This document shows positions 1-8,317 of a stretch of 64,000 nt of DNA, in pieces. The notes under the pieces were generated by a model. The model worked only from the letters and a program-made list of their open reading frames with translations, ran no database searches and was not told the DNA's origin. The DNA comes from Metabacillus_B sp050107715 (lineage in GTDB: Bacteria; Bacillota; Bacilli; Bacillales; Bacillaceae). The position numbers were made by a program, and so were the translations under genes. The stretch is from the NCBI RefSeq assembly GCF_050107715.1, contig NZ_JBNILN010000002.1:62001-126000 (forward strand), given 5' to 3'. Positions within the stretch are counted from its first letter, which is position 1, and each line of letters begins with the position of its first letter.

Positions 1-1
1 T

Positions 2-520
2 CCTGCTGAACTTATCGATGAAAACACCAAATACTTCATAAATCCGACAGGCCGTTTTGTTATTGGCGGACCTCAAGGTGATGCTGGTTTGACTGGACGT
101 AAAATCATTGTTGATACGTATGGCGGTTATGCACGCCACGGCGGCGGTGCGTTTTCCGGTAAGGACGCGACGAAGGTTGACCGCTCTGCTGCTTATGCTG
201 CCCGTTATGTGGCTAAAAACATTGTAGCAGCAGGCCTTGCAGAGAAATGTGAAGTCCAGCTTGCCTATGCGATCGGTGTTGCCCAGCCTGTGTCCATTTC
301 GATCAATACATTCAGCACAGGCAAAGCAAGTGAAGAAGCTCTAGTTGACGCAGTGCGCCAAAACTTTGATCTTCGGCCGGCAGGGATTATCAAAATGCTT
401 GATCTTCGCCGTCCAATCTACAAACAAACTGCAGCTTACGGTCACTTTGGACGTACAGATGTAGAACTGCCTTGGGAGCAGACAGACAAAGCAGAAGCGC
501 TTCGTACCATTCTTTCATAG
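2..520 (+). CDS. metK: S-adenosylmethionine synthetase, C-terminal part (gene runs off the left edge)
   Basis: Makes S-adenosylmethionine from methionine and ATP in the cytoplasm. Only the last 172 residues are present; the reading frame is open to the first base, so the start lies outside the window. The segment contains the family's GGPQGDAGLTGRK stretch and the GGGAFSGKD motif that binds substrate phosphates and the divalent metal, followed by the C-terminal domain ending in HFGR and PWE. Nothing looks disrupted. A strong rho-independent terminator follows about 60 bases after the stop, so it is transcriptionally separate from the two-component genes. Any SAM riboswitch would be upstream of the window. 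The assignment is secure. Confidence 0.97.
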   Translation, partial: PAELIDENTKYFINPTGRFVIGGPQGDAGLTGRKIIVDTYGGYARHGGGAFSGKDATKVDRSAAYAARYVAKNIVAAGLAEKCEVQLAYAIGVAQPVSISINTFSTGKASEEALVDAVRQNFDLRPAGIIKMLDLRRPIYKQTAAYGHFGRTDVELPWEQTDKAEALRTILS

Positions 521-573
521 AAGGTATAAATGGGCCTGCATCTGATATAGTGCTTCATTGATCCTGAACCGAA

Positions 574-612
574 AAGCAAGGCCCGGAACCAATTGGTTTC
601 GGGCCTTTTTGC
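574..612 (+). terminator. Rho-independent terminator after metK
   Basis: An 11-bp stem (ggcccggaacc / ggtttcgggcc, one G-T pair) with an aatt loop is followed directly by a run of five T. Confidence 0.9.
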
Positions 613-825
613 TGCCAATTTTTGCATTGATCTTTTTTACGCTTTCATCCGTTTTCTTAGGGAGCGGATCTTTTCGAAAATTAATTCATAGAAATTTAAT
701 CTTTTGCTTATTCTTTTATAATTTTCAGCGGGTACTCTATTCATACAGCCGAGAGCATGATTAGTACCCATAATGCCGATGCTGGGATATAGTTATAGGA
801 AAGATCGTAAAAGGAGCCGGGATTG
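613..825 (+). promoter_or_regulatory. Leader of the two-component operon with an inverted repeat
   Basis: Together with the metK terminator this fills the 305 bases between metK and the response regulator. It is AT-rich and holds no gene I can support. A dyad gggtact (730-736) / agtaccc (763-769), with an inner tcat/atga pair, lies about 55 bases before the start codon. It could be an operator or a stem-loop in the leader. No promoter hexamers stand out clearly enough to call. Confidence 0.35.
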
Positions 826-1518
826 ATGCAGAAGGTTTTGCTTGTTGATGATGAACCATCCATCCTTGATGTATGCAGACGGTATTTGGAGCGGGAAGGA
901 TACATGGTGGAATCAGCAGTAAATGGATATGAAGCGGTAGAAAAGTGGCGTTCGGGCCGGCCGGACTTAATCATTCTGGATCTGATGATGCCCGGAAAAG
1001 ACGGGTGGATTGCAGCAGAAGAAATCAGGGCGGAGGATGAGGATGTCCCAATTATCATGCTGACAGCCCTTGGTCAGGAAAGAGACCGAATTCTGGGCCT
1101 CACGTTGGGAGCAGATGATTATCTGACAAAGCCCTTCAGTCCGAGAGAACTTGTTTTACGGGTAAAGAACATGCTTAGACGGGTTTCAAAAGGTAAGAGG
1201 CCTGAAACGAATTTTATTACGTTCGGAACGATTACCATTGATTCATCTGCAAGAGAAGTAAAGTCAGGTGAGGTTCTTGTGGAAATGACTGCTAAGGAAT
1301 TTGATGTCCTATGGCTGCTGGCGAGTCATCCCTCCCAAGTGTTTTCAAGATCCCAGCTGCTTCAGAAGGTGTGGGGATACGATTTCTCAGGAGATGGGAA
1401 CACGGTGAATGTTCACATCAGAAGACTGAGAGAAAAACTGGAAAAAAATCCGGCAGAACCGCAATTTATTAAGACGGTTTGGGGAATTGGCTACAAGCTG
1501 GAGCGTTCCATCTTATGA
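826..1518 (+). CDS. OmpR/PhoB-family response regulator
   Basis: A 230-residue DNA-binding response regulator. The receiver domain (about residues 1-115) has the acidic pair DDE near the N-terminus, the phospho-acceptor aspartate in ILDLMMPGKDGW and the conserved lysine in LTKPFSPREL. The C-terminal winged helix (about 130-230) ends with the typical IKTVWGIGYKLE. A TTG at 823 precedes the chosen ATG at 826, which has the better distance to the aaggag site at 811-816. Its stop overlaps the start of the histidine kinase by four bases (ATGA). With that kinase and the MsrAB gene it appears to form one operon, so methionine sulfoxide repair at the cell surface is its most obvious target. No named B. 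subtilis orthologue recognised. Confidence 0.95.
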   Translation: MQKVLLVDDEPSILDVCRRYLEREGYMVESAVNGYEAVEKWRSGRPDLIILDLMMPGKDGWIAAEEIRAEDEDVPIIMLTALGQERDRILGLTLGADDYLTKPFSPRELVLRVKNMLRRVSKGKRPETNFITFGTITIDSSAREVKSGEVLVEMTAKEFDVLWLLASHPSQVFSRSQLLQKVWGYDFSGDGNTVNVHIRRLREKLEKNPAEPQFIKTVWGIGYKLERSIL

Positions 1519-2558
1519 GAATCAGAACGCTGTTGATTTTAGCAAATTTTCTTTGCACATCCTTGATTTTGATTTTTTTGCTGATCAGTTTTGTGGAGAT
1601 GTCGATTCCAAATGATTCCATCCTGATTTTAACAATTATGACGTTTGCAGCAGGGGTTCTTTCTTCTCTGGCCCACTTTTTCCTGACAGAACCGCTCATG
1701 AAGGCGGTCAACCAAATAAAATCGGAATCAAAGAAAATGTCAGACGGTCATTTTAATGTCCGGATTTCCGAAAAGGGACCGGCCGAAATTAAGGAGCTCG
1801 GAAGTCATTTTAATGAAATGGCTGAAAAACTGGATCGGATGTTTATGGAAGTGAAAAAGTCCGAGGCTTATAAGACAGAGCTGATTGCTAACGTTTCTCA
1901 CGATTTGCGTACCCCAATAGCTTCCATTCTCTCCTATGTTGAAGCGCTGGAAGACGGAGTGGTGAGGGATGAGCGGGAGAAGGAAGAGTATCTATCCACC
2001 ATAAAGAAAGAGGCTGTCCGTTTAAGCAAGCTGATTCAGGAGCTATTCGAATTGTCTCAGCTGGACAGTCAGATGATTCCGTTTCTTCCGGAGCCAGTGT
2101 ATGCCGACCAGCTCATTTTGGACGTTCTTCAGCCATTGGAACTCATTTTAAAGGAAAAGCAGCTTCGCTTGGAACTCCAGCTTGAAGAAGGGTTGCCCCC
2201 GGTATTCATGGTGCGGGAACAGATCATGAGAGTCCTTTCCAACCTGATTCAAAATGCAGTCAGCCATTCGCCGGACCAGGGCTTAATCCTCTTAAAAGCA
2301 GAAAAAAAAGCGGATCAAATCCTTTTTTCGGTCAAGGACGAGGGTCCTGGAATCAGGCAAGCCGACCAGTTAAGGATTTTCGAACGGTTCTACCGGGCTG
2401 AAAAATCCAGAAACCAGGCATTAGGAGGCTCAGGGCTGGGGCTTGCGATTGCAAAGGAATTTATTGGACTTCACCGTGGAGAAATCGGTGTTATCAGCAG
2501 AGAAGGCAAGGGAAGTGAATTTTGGTTCACCATCCCTTTAATACTGGAAGGAGAATGA
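1515..2558 (+). CDS. Sensor histidine kinase with minimal extracytoplasmic loop
   Basis: A 347-residue membrane histidine kinase, partner of the preceding regulator. Two transmembrane helices (about residues 4-25 and 36-56) are separated by only about ten residues, so there is no periplasmic-type sensor domain. A HAMP-like linker follows, then the phospho-acceptor histidine in NVSHDLRTP, and ATPase motifs LIQNAVSHS (N box), DEGPGI (G1), FERFYR (F box) and GGSGLGLAI (G2). The start is the ATG inside the stop of the regulator gene; sequence upstream in the same frame belongs to that gene. A three-base gap separates it from msrAB. The short loop suggests sensing within the membrane or through a partner protein. 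Confidence 0.94.
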   Translation: MRIRTLLILANFLCTSLILIFLLISFVEMSIPNDSILILTIMTFAAGVLSSLAHFFLTEPLMKAVNQIKSESKKMSDGHFNVRISEKGPAEIKELGSHFNEMAEKLDRMFMEVKKSEAYKTELIANVSHDLRTPIASILSYVEALEDGVVRDEREKEEYLSTIKKEAVRLSKLIQELFELSQLDSQMIPFLPEPVYADQLILDVLQPLELILKEKQLRLELQLEEGLPPVFMVREQIMRVLSNLIQNAVSHSPDQGLILLKAEKKADQILFSVKDEGPGIRQADQLRIFERFYRAEKSRNQALGGSGLGLAIAKEFIGLHRGEIGVISREGKGSEFWFTIPLILEGE

Positions 2559-2561
2559 AAA

Positions 2562-3728
2562 ATGAAGATGTGGATGCCTATTCTGATCATTGCGGGAGCA
2601 GCTGCCATTTTATTTGCGGTCATGCCGAATATTGGTGAATATTTTACGAAGCGCTCTCATGAAACACAGCCGGTTGCAGCAGCCGGAACCGATGAAAAAG
2701 GAACGGATGGGAAAAAGGCGGTTGCGACATTTGCCGGCGGATGTTTTTGGTGCATGGAACCCCCTTTTGAAAAGCTTGAAGGGGTAAGCGAGGTTATCTC
2801 CGGGTATACCGGTGGAGAAACAAAAAATCCTTCCTATAAAGATGTATCTTCCGGTTCAACTGGACACATAGAGGCAGTACAGGTCGTGTATGATCCGTCG
2901 CTCGTCACATATGAAGAGCTTTTGCAGGTATTTTGGAGACAGATTGATCCTACAGATGACGGCGGGCAGTTTGTAGACAGAGGGGATCAGTATTTATCCG
3001 CCGTTTTCTACCATAGTGAAGAGCAGAAAGCGGCTGCTGAAAAATCAAAAACTGAACTTGAACAATCGGAAAGGTTTGACTCGAAGCTCGTAACAGAAAT
3101 CAGAGAAGCAGGCACGTTTTATCAAGCTGAGGATTACCATCAGGACTACTACAAAAAAAGCTCCGTTCAGTACAAATTTTATCGCAGCAACTCTGGACGG
3201 GATCAGTTTCTTGATAAAGTATGGGGAGGGGACCGTGAAGTAAAAATAGAGCAGGCTTCAAAAGAATCGAATGAAACAGCTGATTACGCGGACTTCAAGA
3301 AGCCCTCAGATGCAGAGCTGAAAAAAACGCTGTCAGCTGAGCAATACAAAGTGACTCAGAAGGACGGAACAGAGAGAGCATTTAATAATATATACCATGA
3401 TCTAAAAGACGAAGGAATCTATGTCGACATTGTTTCCGGAGAGCCGCTTTTCAGCTCTAAGGACAAATACGATTCCGGCACGGGCTGGCCAAGCTTTACA
3501 AAACCGCTTGTTCCTGAAAATATAATTGAGAAAGAAGATAACACTCTCTTCATGAAAAGGACGGAAATACGCAGCAAATATGCCGATTCTCACCTTGGCC
3601 ATGTATTCACTGATGGACCGAAGCCGACAGGACTGCGTTATTGCATGAATTCCGCGGCTTTAAAATTTGTACCGAAAGAAGATTTAGAAAAAGAAGGATA
3701 TGAAGAATTCATACAGGATTTTGAGTAG
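2562..3728 (+). CDS. msrAB: Membrane-anchored methionine sulfoxide reductase MsrA-MsrB fusion
   Basis: A 388-residue bifunctional enzyme that reduces both S- and R-methionine sulfoxide in proteins. An N-terminal hydrophobic helix (about 4-22) and a low-complexity linker suggest an anchor with the catalytic domains outside the membrane, though lysine and arginine right after the helix make the topology less certain. The MsrA domain begins at about residue 53 with GGCFWCMEPPFE (catalytic Cys61, Cys64). The MsrB domain (about 250-380) has GTGWPSF and RYCMNSAALKF (catalytic Cys361). These are the only three cysteines: MsrB lacks the zinc-binding CxxC pairs and an obvious resolving cysteine. It lies three bases behind the kinase gene, which argues for redox control by that two-component system. 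Confidence 0.95.
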   Translation: MKMWMPILIIAGAAAILFAVMPNIGEYFTKRSHETQPVAAAGTDEKGTDGKKAVATFAGGCFWCMEPPFEKLEGVSEVISGYTGGETKNPSYKDVSSGSTGHIEAVQVVYDPSLVTYEELLQVFWRQIDPTDDGGQFVDRGDQYLSAVFYHSEEQKAAAEKSKTELEQSERFDSKLVTEIREAGTFYQAEDYHQDYYKKSSVQYKFYRSNSGRDQFLDKVWGGDREVKIEQASKESNETADYADFKKPSDAELKKTLSAEQYKVTQKDGTERAFNNIYHDLKDEGIYVDIVSGEPLFSSKDKYDSGTGWPSFTKPLVPENIIEKEDNTLFMKRTEIRSKYADSHLGHVFTDGPKPTGLRYCMNSAALKFVPKEDLEKEGYEEFIQDFE

Positions 3729-3736
3729 GATTTAGA

Positions 3737-3759
3737 GGCTGGCTCTGGAAGGGCCAGCC
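3737..3759 (+). terminator. GC-rich hairpin after msrAB without a T-run
   Basis: Stem ggctggc / gccagcc. No uridine tract follows, so termination may be inefficient and read-through into the next operon is possible. Confidence 0.4.
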
Positions 3760-3849
3760 CGGTTAATAATAACGCGTGTGCAATCATTTGATTCGGAGTA
3801 GGACTTTTGGGGTACATATCATGGTCGAAATGAACAAAAAAGGGGATAT

Positions 3850-5085
3850 ATGATGAAGCGATTCCTGTTATTATTTTTATCAATTATGCTGCTGGCAGGC
3901 TGTTCTTCTAATGCGAATGTGGAAAAAGCAAATACAGATATTCTCAATGCCGGATGGGCGGATATTGAAAAAGCAGCCGGCGGGAAAAAAATCAGGCTCC
4001 ATATGTGGGGGGGAGACCCCGGGATCAATGCTTATATCGATGAATATGTGAAGCCTGTCTTGAAAGAAAAGAAAAACATACTTCTGGAGCGTATCCCAAT
4101 GGATACCCCGGAAATTTTACAGAAGCTTGAAACGGAAAAGCGTGCAGGACAGGCAGAGGGAACAATTGATCTTGTCTGGCTAAACGGAGAAAACTTTAAA
4201 AATGCCAAACAAAATGATCTGCTTTTTGGACCAATCACTGAAAAACTGCCAAACTATCAACAATACTACGATACAAAATCCCTCGAAAACCGCTATGACT
4301 TCGGCCTTAAAACGGATGGCTACGAAGCACCATGGGGGAAGGTTCAATTTGTGTTTCATTACGACTCTGAAAAAGTGCAGGATCCTCCCGAAACAATAGA
4401 GGATTTGCTGTCATGGGCGAAGGACAATCCAGGACAGTTTACTTATCCCGATCCGAAGGACTTTACCGGGAATGCTTTCATCCGCCATCTGTTTTATGAG
4501 TCGGCAGGGGGCGCAAAAACGCTTCTTGATAAGGGATTTGATGAGGAATATGCCAATTCAGGAAGCAAGGAGCTATGGGAAAGCTTGAATAAGCTTGAGC
4601 CTCATCTTTGGAAAAAAGGAAAGCTTTATCCAAATGATTTAACCGAGCTGGATAAACTGTATGCAAATGGGGAAGTTGCCATGACCATGGGGTACAATGA
4701 GGCGAGAGCAGAAAGCTTAATAGAGAAAGGGGTTTTTCCGGAAACCACCCGATCCTTTGTCCTCGAATCCGGTTCTATTGGAAACACGCATTTCCTGGCT
4801 GTCCCGGCAAACAGCGCGAATAAAGAAGCAGCTTTAGTATCCATTGATTTTCTTCTCTCTCCTGAAGCCCAGATTAAAAAGCTTTCCCCTGAATATTGGG
4901 GCGAAAGTCCAGCGCTTGATTACTCAAAGCTGACAGAGGAACAGAGAGAAAGCTTCGATGAAATCGATCGGGGGAAAAGTGTATTGTCTCCTGAGGAGCT
5001 GGAGGATGCATTCCTGCCTGAGATTGATTCACAATATGTGAACTGGCTAAAGGAGAACTGGACGAATGAAGTGGTTCAAAAATAA
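3850..5085 (+). CDS. YnjB-like ABC transporter substrate-binding lipoprotein
   Basis: A 411-residue extracytoplasmic binding lipoprotein. The signal peptide ends in the lipobox LLAGC (lipidated Cys18). The mature part resembles E. coli YnjB (COG4134 as I recall) and related iron/thiamine-type binding proteins, with MWGGDPGINAYIDEY near the start and a conserved DLVWLNGENFKN. The ligand is unknown. Two adjacent ATG codons (3850, 3853) are possible starts behind an aaaagggg site. The gene overlaps the permease gene by 20 bases, so the two are translationally coupled. It opens a six-gene operon. The family call is firm on context; the substrate cannot be read from sequence. Confidence 0.88.
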   Translation: MMKRFLLLFLSIMLLAGCSSNANVEKANTDILNAGWADIEKAAGGKKIRLHMWGGDPGINAYIDEYVKPVLKEKKNILLERIPMDTPEILQKLETEKRAGQAEGTIDLVWLNGENFKNAKQNDLLFGPITEKLPNYQQYYDTKSLENRYDFGLKTDGYEAPWGKVQFVFHYDSEKVQDPPETIEDLLSWAKDNPGQFTYPDPKDFTGNAFIRHLFYESAGGAKTLLDKGFDEEYANSGSKELWESLNKLEPHLWKKGKLYPNDLTELDKLYANGEVAMTMGYNEARAESLIEKGVFPETTRSFVLESGSIGNTHFLAVPANSANKEAALVSIDFLLSPEAQIKKLSPEYWGESPALDYSKLTEEQRESFDEIDRGKSVLSPEELEDAFLPEIDSQYVNWLKENWTNEVVQK

Positions 5086-6718
5086 ACGAATTCCAGGCGG
5101 CGTGATGCCCGCACTGCTTGTAGCGGGCATCATGATCCTCTCAGGCCTTCTCTTTGCTGTTTTGGAGAGCCTGAGGGAGGAAACCACCTTTTCTTTTCAT
5201 GCTTATGCTGAAGTTTGGAGAGATAAAAGCTTTACAATGTCATTTATTTACAGTTTATTCATTGCTTTTTTCTCGTCCTTGCTTTCAATTTTCATAGGAT
5301 TATGGATTACAAGAAAGATAGCCCCGTTTTTGCGGCGCCCTCTTTTTAAGCTGCTTGCCTGGTCTCCGCTGCTGTTCCCCCATTTTGTATGGGGCTACAT
5401 GCTTCTTTTGCTGCTTGACCAGACAGGATGGATTCCGCAGATTCTTCAGCAGATTGGCTGGCTTGAGAAGGAACAGTTTCCTGTCCTGATCCGGGATGAA
5501 TGGGGAATTGGAATTATTCTTACGTATGTGACGAAAGAAATTCCATTTGTCATTCTGATGCTGCTGCCTGTCTACCTGGATATGGACGGCCGCAGACGTG
5601 ACTTGGTTATTACGCTTGGCGGTTCAAAGCGGGATGTGTTTACAACAGTAGAATGGCCGGTGATTTTTCCGGTTATAAGTGAAATCTTTCTAATCTTATT
5701 TGCCTTTATTCTGACGGCCTATGAAGTACCTGCGCTGCTCGGGATCACCTATCCAAAAATGATCTCAGTCCTTGCTTTCGACTGGTTTTATAACGGTGAC
5801 TGGTCTCAGCGACCGCTTGCTTATACTGCAATGCTTTCTATCACCGTGCTCATTTTGCTTCTGACGATCCTGTTTTACATTCTATGGGGAAGAACGAGAA
5901 GGATCCGCAATGACTCCTTTCGCGGAACGCCTTTTAAAAAGAAAGGCTCGGCACCTGTTTTAACCATTTATTTAGCATTGGTGTTTATGCCGATTGCCGC
6001 CTTATTAGCGAGCAGTATACTGAACAGGGACCCTCAGAATCTGCTTCAATCCGCTTGGTCGCTAAGGGCATGGAGTGTGCTGGCAGAGGACCCGTTGCTG
6101 ATTCAGTCTGTCTGGACTTCGGTTGCCATTGGCGTCATAGTTGTGCTGCTGAATTTTCTGCTTGCCATTCCTGCAGCGAAAGCTCTGGCATTTAAAGATT
6201 TCAGGGGCAAAGCAATTGCAGAGACAGTCCTGCTTGCACCGCTCTTAGTTCCTGCGCTGCTGGTTGCGATGGGACTCCATATTTCACTGATCCGCCTCGG
6301 ACTTGCAAATGAATGGAGCGGGGTGGTGCTGATTCAGCTGCTTCCAACCCTTCCCTATACAATTAAAATGTTCAGGGCAGGCTTCGAGCAGATGGGCCGG
6401 AGCTGGGAGGAACAAGCAGCAACACTTGGTGCGTCAAAGTGGAGAATCTTTCGGTCCATTCATTTGCCGCTGCTGATATCATCGTTTAGAGCATCTGCGT
6501 TTTTAGTTTTTGTTATTTCTCTCGGACAGTATATCTTAACCAGCTTAATAGGCGGGGGAAATGTACTCACTTTAGCGCTCGTTTATTTCCCTTATTTTGA
6601 ACAGGCAGATACAGCTGTAATGGCAGCCTTCTCGTTCCTGTTCGCCCTTATTCCAATTGGAGTCTGGCTGGTTTTCGAGGCTTTATTCCGGTTGACCGCT
6701 GCTTATAAAGGAAGGTGA
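5066..6718 (+). CDS. YnjC-like ABC transporter permease, two permease domains in one chain
   Basis: A 550-residue membrane protein with about a dozen hydrophobic helices, made of two tandem binding-protein-dependent permease domains (about 1-275 and 285-550). Each carries an EAA-type coupling loop: LGGSKRDVF at about 195 and LGASKWRIF at about 455. The fused arrangement matches YnjC and other iron/thiamine-like importers, where one polypeptide replaces the usual permease dimer. The ATG start at 5066 sits inside the end of the binding-protein gene with aaggag at 5050-5055. Only four bases separate its stop from the ATPase gene. Substrate unknown. Confidence 0.9.
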   Translation: MKWFKNKRIPGGVMPALLVAGIMILSGLLFAVLESLREETTFSFHAYAEVWRDKSFTMSFIYSLFIAFFSSLLSIFIGLWITRKIAPFLRRPLFKLLAWSPLLFPHFVWGYMLLLLLDQTGWIPQILQQIGWLEKEQFPVLIRDEWGIGIILTYVTKEIPFVILMLLPVYLDMDGRRRDLVITLGGSKRDVFTTVEWPVIFPVISEIFLILFAFILTAYEVPALLGITYPKMISVLAFDWFYNGDWSQRPLAYTAMLSITVLILLLTILFYILWGRTRRIRNDSFRGTPFKKKGSAPVLTIYLALVFMPIAALLASSILNRDPQNLLQSAWSLRAWSVLAEDPLLIQSVWTSVAIGVIVVLLNFLLAIPAAKALAFKDFRGKAIAETVLLAPLLVPALLVAMGLHISLIRLGLANEWSGVVLIQLLPTLPYTIKMFRAGFEQMGRSWEEQAATLGASKWRIFRSIHLPLLISSFRASAFLVFVISLGQYILTSLIGGGNVLTLALVYFPYFEQADTAVMAAFSFLFALIPIGVWLVFEALFRLTAAYKGR

Positions 6719-6722
6719 TGGA

Positions 6723-7658
6723 ATGCCCTATCTAACATTTGACGGGACAAAGCAATATAAATCTCAGCCAGTCCTGGAACGGACACAATTTACAATGGAA
6801 AAAGGTGAAATCCTCTCCCTTATCGGCCCTTCGGGTACTGGAAAGTCCACTTTGCTGAAATGCCTGGCGGGATTGGAACATCTCGATTCCGGACAGATTT
6901 TTTTAAACGGCAAGAACGTGACAGCAGTTCCGGCAAGAAGAAGAGAGGTCGTCCTCGTTTTTCAGCAGGCCCTTCTGTTTCCGCATATGACGGTCTTTGA
7001 AAACGCAGAATATGGATTAAAACTGAAAAAAATCAACAAGGAAACCCGAAGAAAAAAGGTGCAGGCAATGCTTGATAAAACAGAAATGCTGCACGCTGCA
7101 AACCGTTATCCCGACCAGCTTTCAGGCGGTGAACAGCAGCGGGCTGCGCTGGCACGGGCCCTTGTCATGGATCCAAAGCTCCTCCTCCTTGATGAACCGT
7201 TTGCAAGTTTGGATCCACTCCTTAGAGATAAGCTTCGGATTTGGGTCAAGAGCCTGCTCAAGGAACAAAACATAACGTCGATTTTTGTTACACATGATAT
7301 GGAGGAAGCGGCGATGATAGGAGACGAGCTGGCCATTCTCCACGGCGGGGAGATTCTTCAAAAAGGGAAAGCGCGCGATATTTATTTGAATCCGGCTAAT
7401 GAAACAGCTGCCGCGTTTTACGGCGACGGATTGATTATCAATCATGAGTTTATTCCCTCATTGAAACTTGACATCCTAAAGCAGCCTGCGGTAGATGGGT
7501 GGAAAGGAACCGTTTTGAATGAGGTGTATAAATACGGCCGCGTTTTCTACAGAATTTCTGTTGAAAGTCAGCAAATTACCTTGTATAGTGCTGAGCCCCT
7601 GACAGAGGGCCAAACGGTGTATGTAAGCAAAACAGGAGAGGAGCACACCAGACATTGA
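6723..7658 (+). CDS. YnjD-like ABC transporter ATP-binding protein
   Basis: A 311-residue cytoplasmic ATPase that powers the preceding permease. Motifs: Walker A GPSGTGKST, Q-loop VFQQ, signature LSGGEQQRAALARAL, Walker B LLLLDEPFASLD and switch histidine in VTHDMEEA. After about residue 235 there is a C-terminal extension that looks like a TOBE-type domain, which E. coli YnjD (about 217 residues as I recall) lacks. The stop overlaps the TTG start of the TVP38 gene, keeping the operon translationally linked. Confidence 0.93.
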   Translation: MPYLTFDGTKQYKSQPVLERTQFTMEKGEILSLIGPSGTGKSTLLKCLAGLEHLDSGQIFLNGKNVTAVPARRREVVLVFQQALLFPHMTVFENAEYGLKLKKINKETRRKKVQAMLDKTEMLHAANRYPDQLSGGEQQRAALARALVMDPKLLLLDEPFASLDPLLRDKLRIWVKSLLKEQNITSIFVTHDMEEAAMIGDELAILHGGEILQKGKARDIYLNPANETAAAFYGDGLIINHEFIPSLKLDILKQPAVDGWKGTVLNEVYKYGRVFYRISVESQQITLYSAEPLTEGQTVYVSKTGEEHTRH

Positions 7659-8317
7659 AAAAAACAGTAAGACTGCTGATCCTTGCAGCAGCAGCCAGTT
7701 TCCTCCTCTGGTTTAATCAGACCTATTTAAAGTTGAACCCGGAAATGATCAAGAACTGGATTCAATCATTAGGGGCCGCGGGACCGGTTGTTTACATTCT
7801 TATCTACACCGTCCGGCCGGTAATTCTTTTCCCTGCCTCCATCCTCTCGCTGGCGGGGGGGCTTGCATTCGGACCGGTATCCGGCTTCCTATATACGCTC
7901 GCCGGCGCTTCTGGCGGAGCCATGCTGGCCTATTTCCTTTCAAAGCAGTTTGGAAGAAAAATCATACCTGATTCCGGCCGAATCGATACAGTGAAAAAAG
8001 CAATAGAGAAGAATGGATTTTTATATGTTCTCCTTCTTCGCCTTCTTCCCATTGTGAATTTTGATTTAATCAGCTATGTAGCAGGACTTGCTTCCATTCG
8101 CTGGTTTTCCTTTTTAATGGCTACCATCCTTGGAATTATACCTGGAACGTTCGCTTATAACTTTCTGGGTTCAAGCTTTACAGCGGATAATCGGTCAACG
8201 CTCTATATCGCGATTGCAATATTTGCGGTAATGGCCCTTCTTCCTCTTTTATTTAGAAAGAGAGTAAAAAAGCGGCTGTTTCCCGGTCAGGATGAAGAGG
8301 TGGAAAAGGATGCTTGA
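7655..8317 (+). CDS. TVP38/TMEM64 (VTT domain) membrane protein
   Basis: A 220-residue polytopic membrane protein of the TVP38/TMEM64 family, related to DedA proteins. After a short N-terminal helix, the core holds the family's hydrophobic repeats with GGLAFGPVSGFLYTLAG, FGRK and the arginine-rich LLRLLPIVNFDLISYVAG. These proteins are thought to handle lipids or small solutes at the membrane; their role in bacteria is unclear. I take the TTG at 7655, four bases before the ATPase stop, preceded by aggagaggag. E. coli has two paralogues (YdjX, YdjZ) in the comparable cluster. Confidence 0.9.
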   Translation: MKKTVRLLILAAAASFLLWFNQTYLKLNPEMIKNWIQSLGAAGPVVYILIYTVRPVILFPASILSLAGGLAFGPVSGFLYTLAGASGGAMLAYFLSKQFGRKIIPDSGRIDTVKKAIEKNGFLYVLLLRLLPIVNFDLISYVAGLASIRWFSFLMATILGIIPGTFAYNFLGSSFTADNRSTLYIAIAIFAVMALLPLLFRKRVKKRLFPGQDEEVEKDA

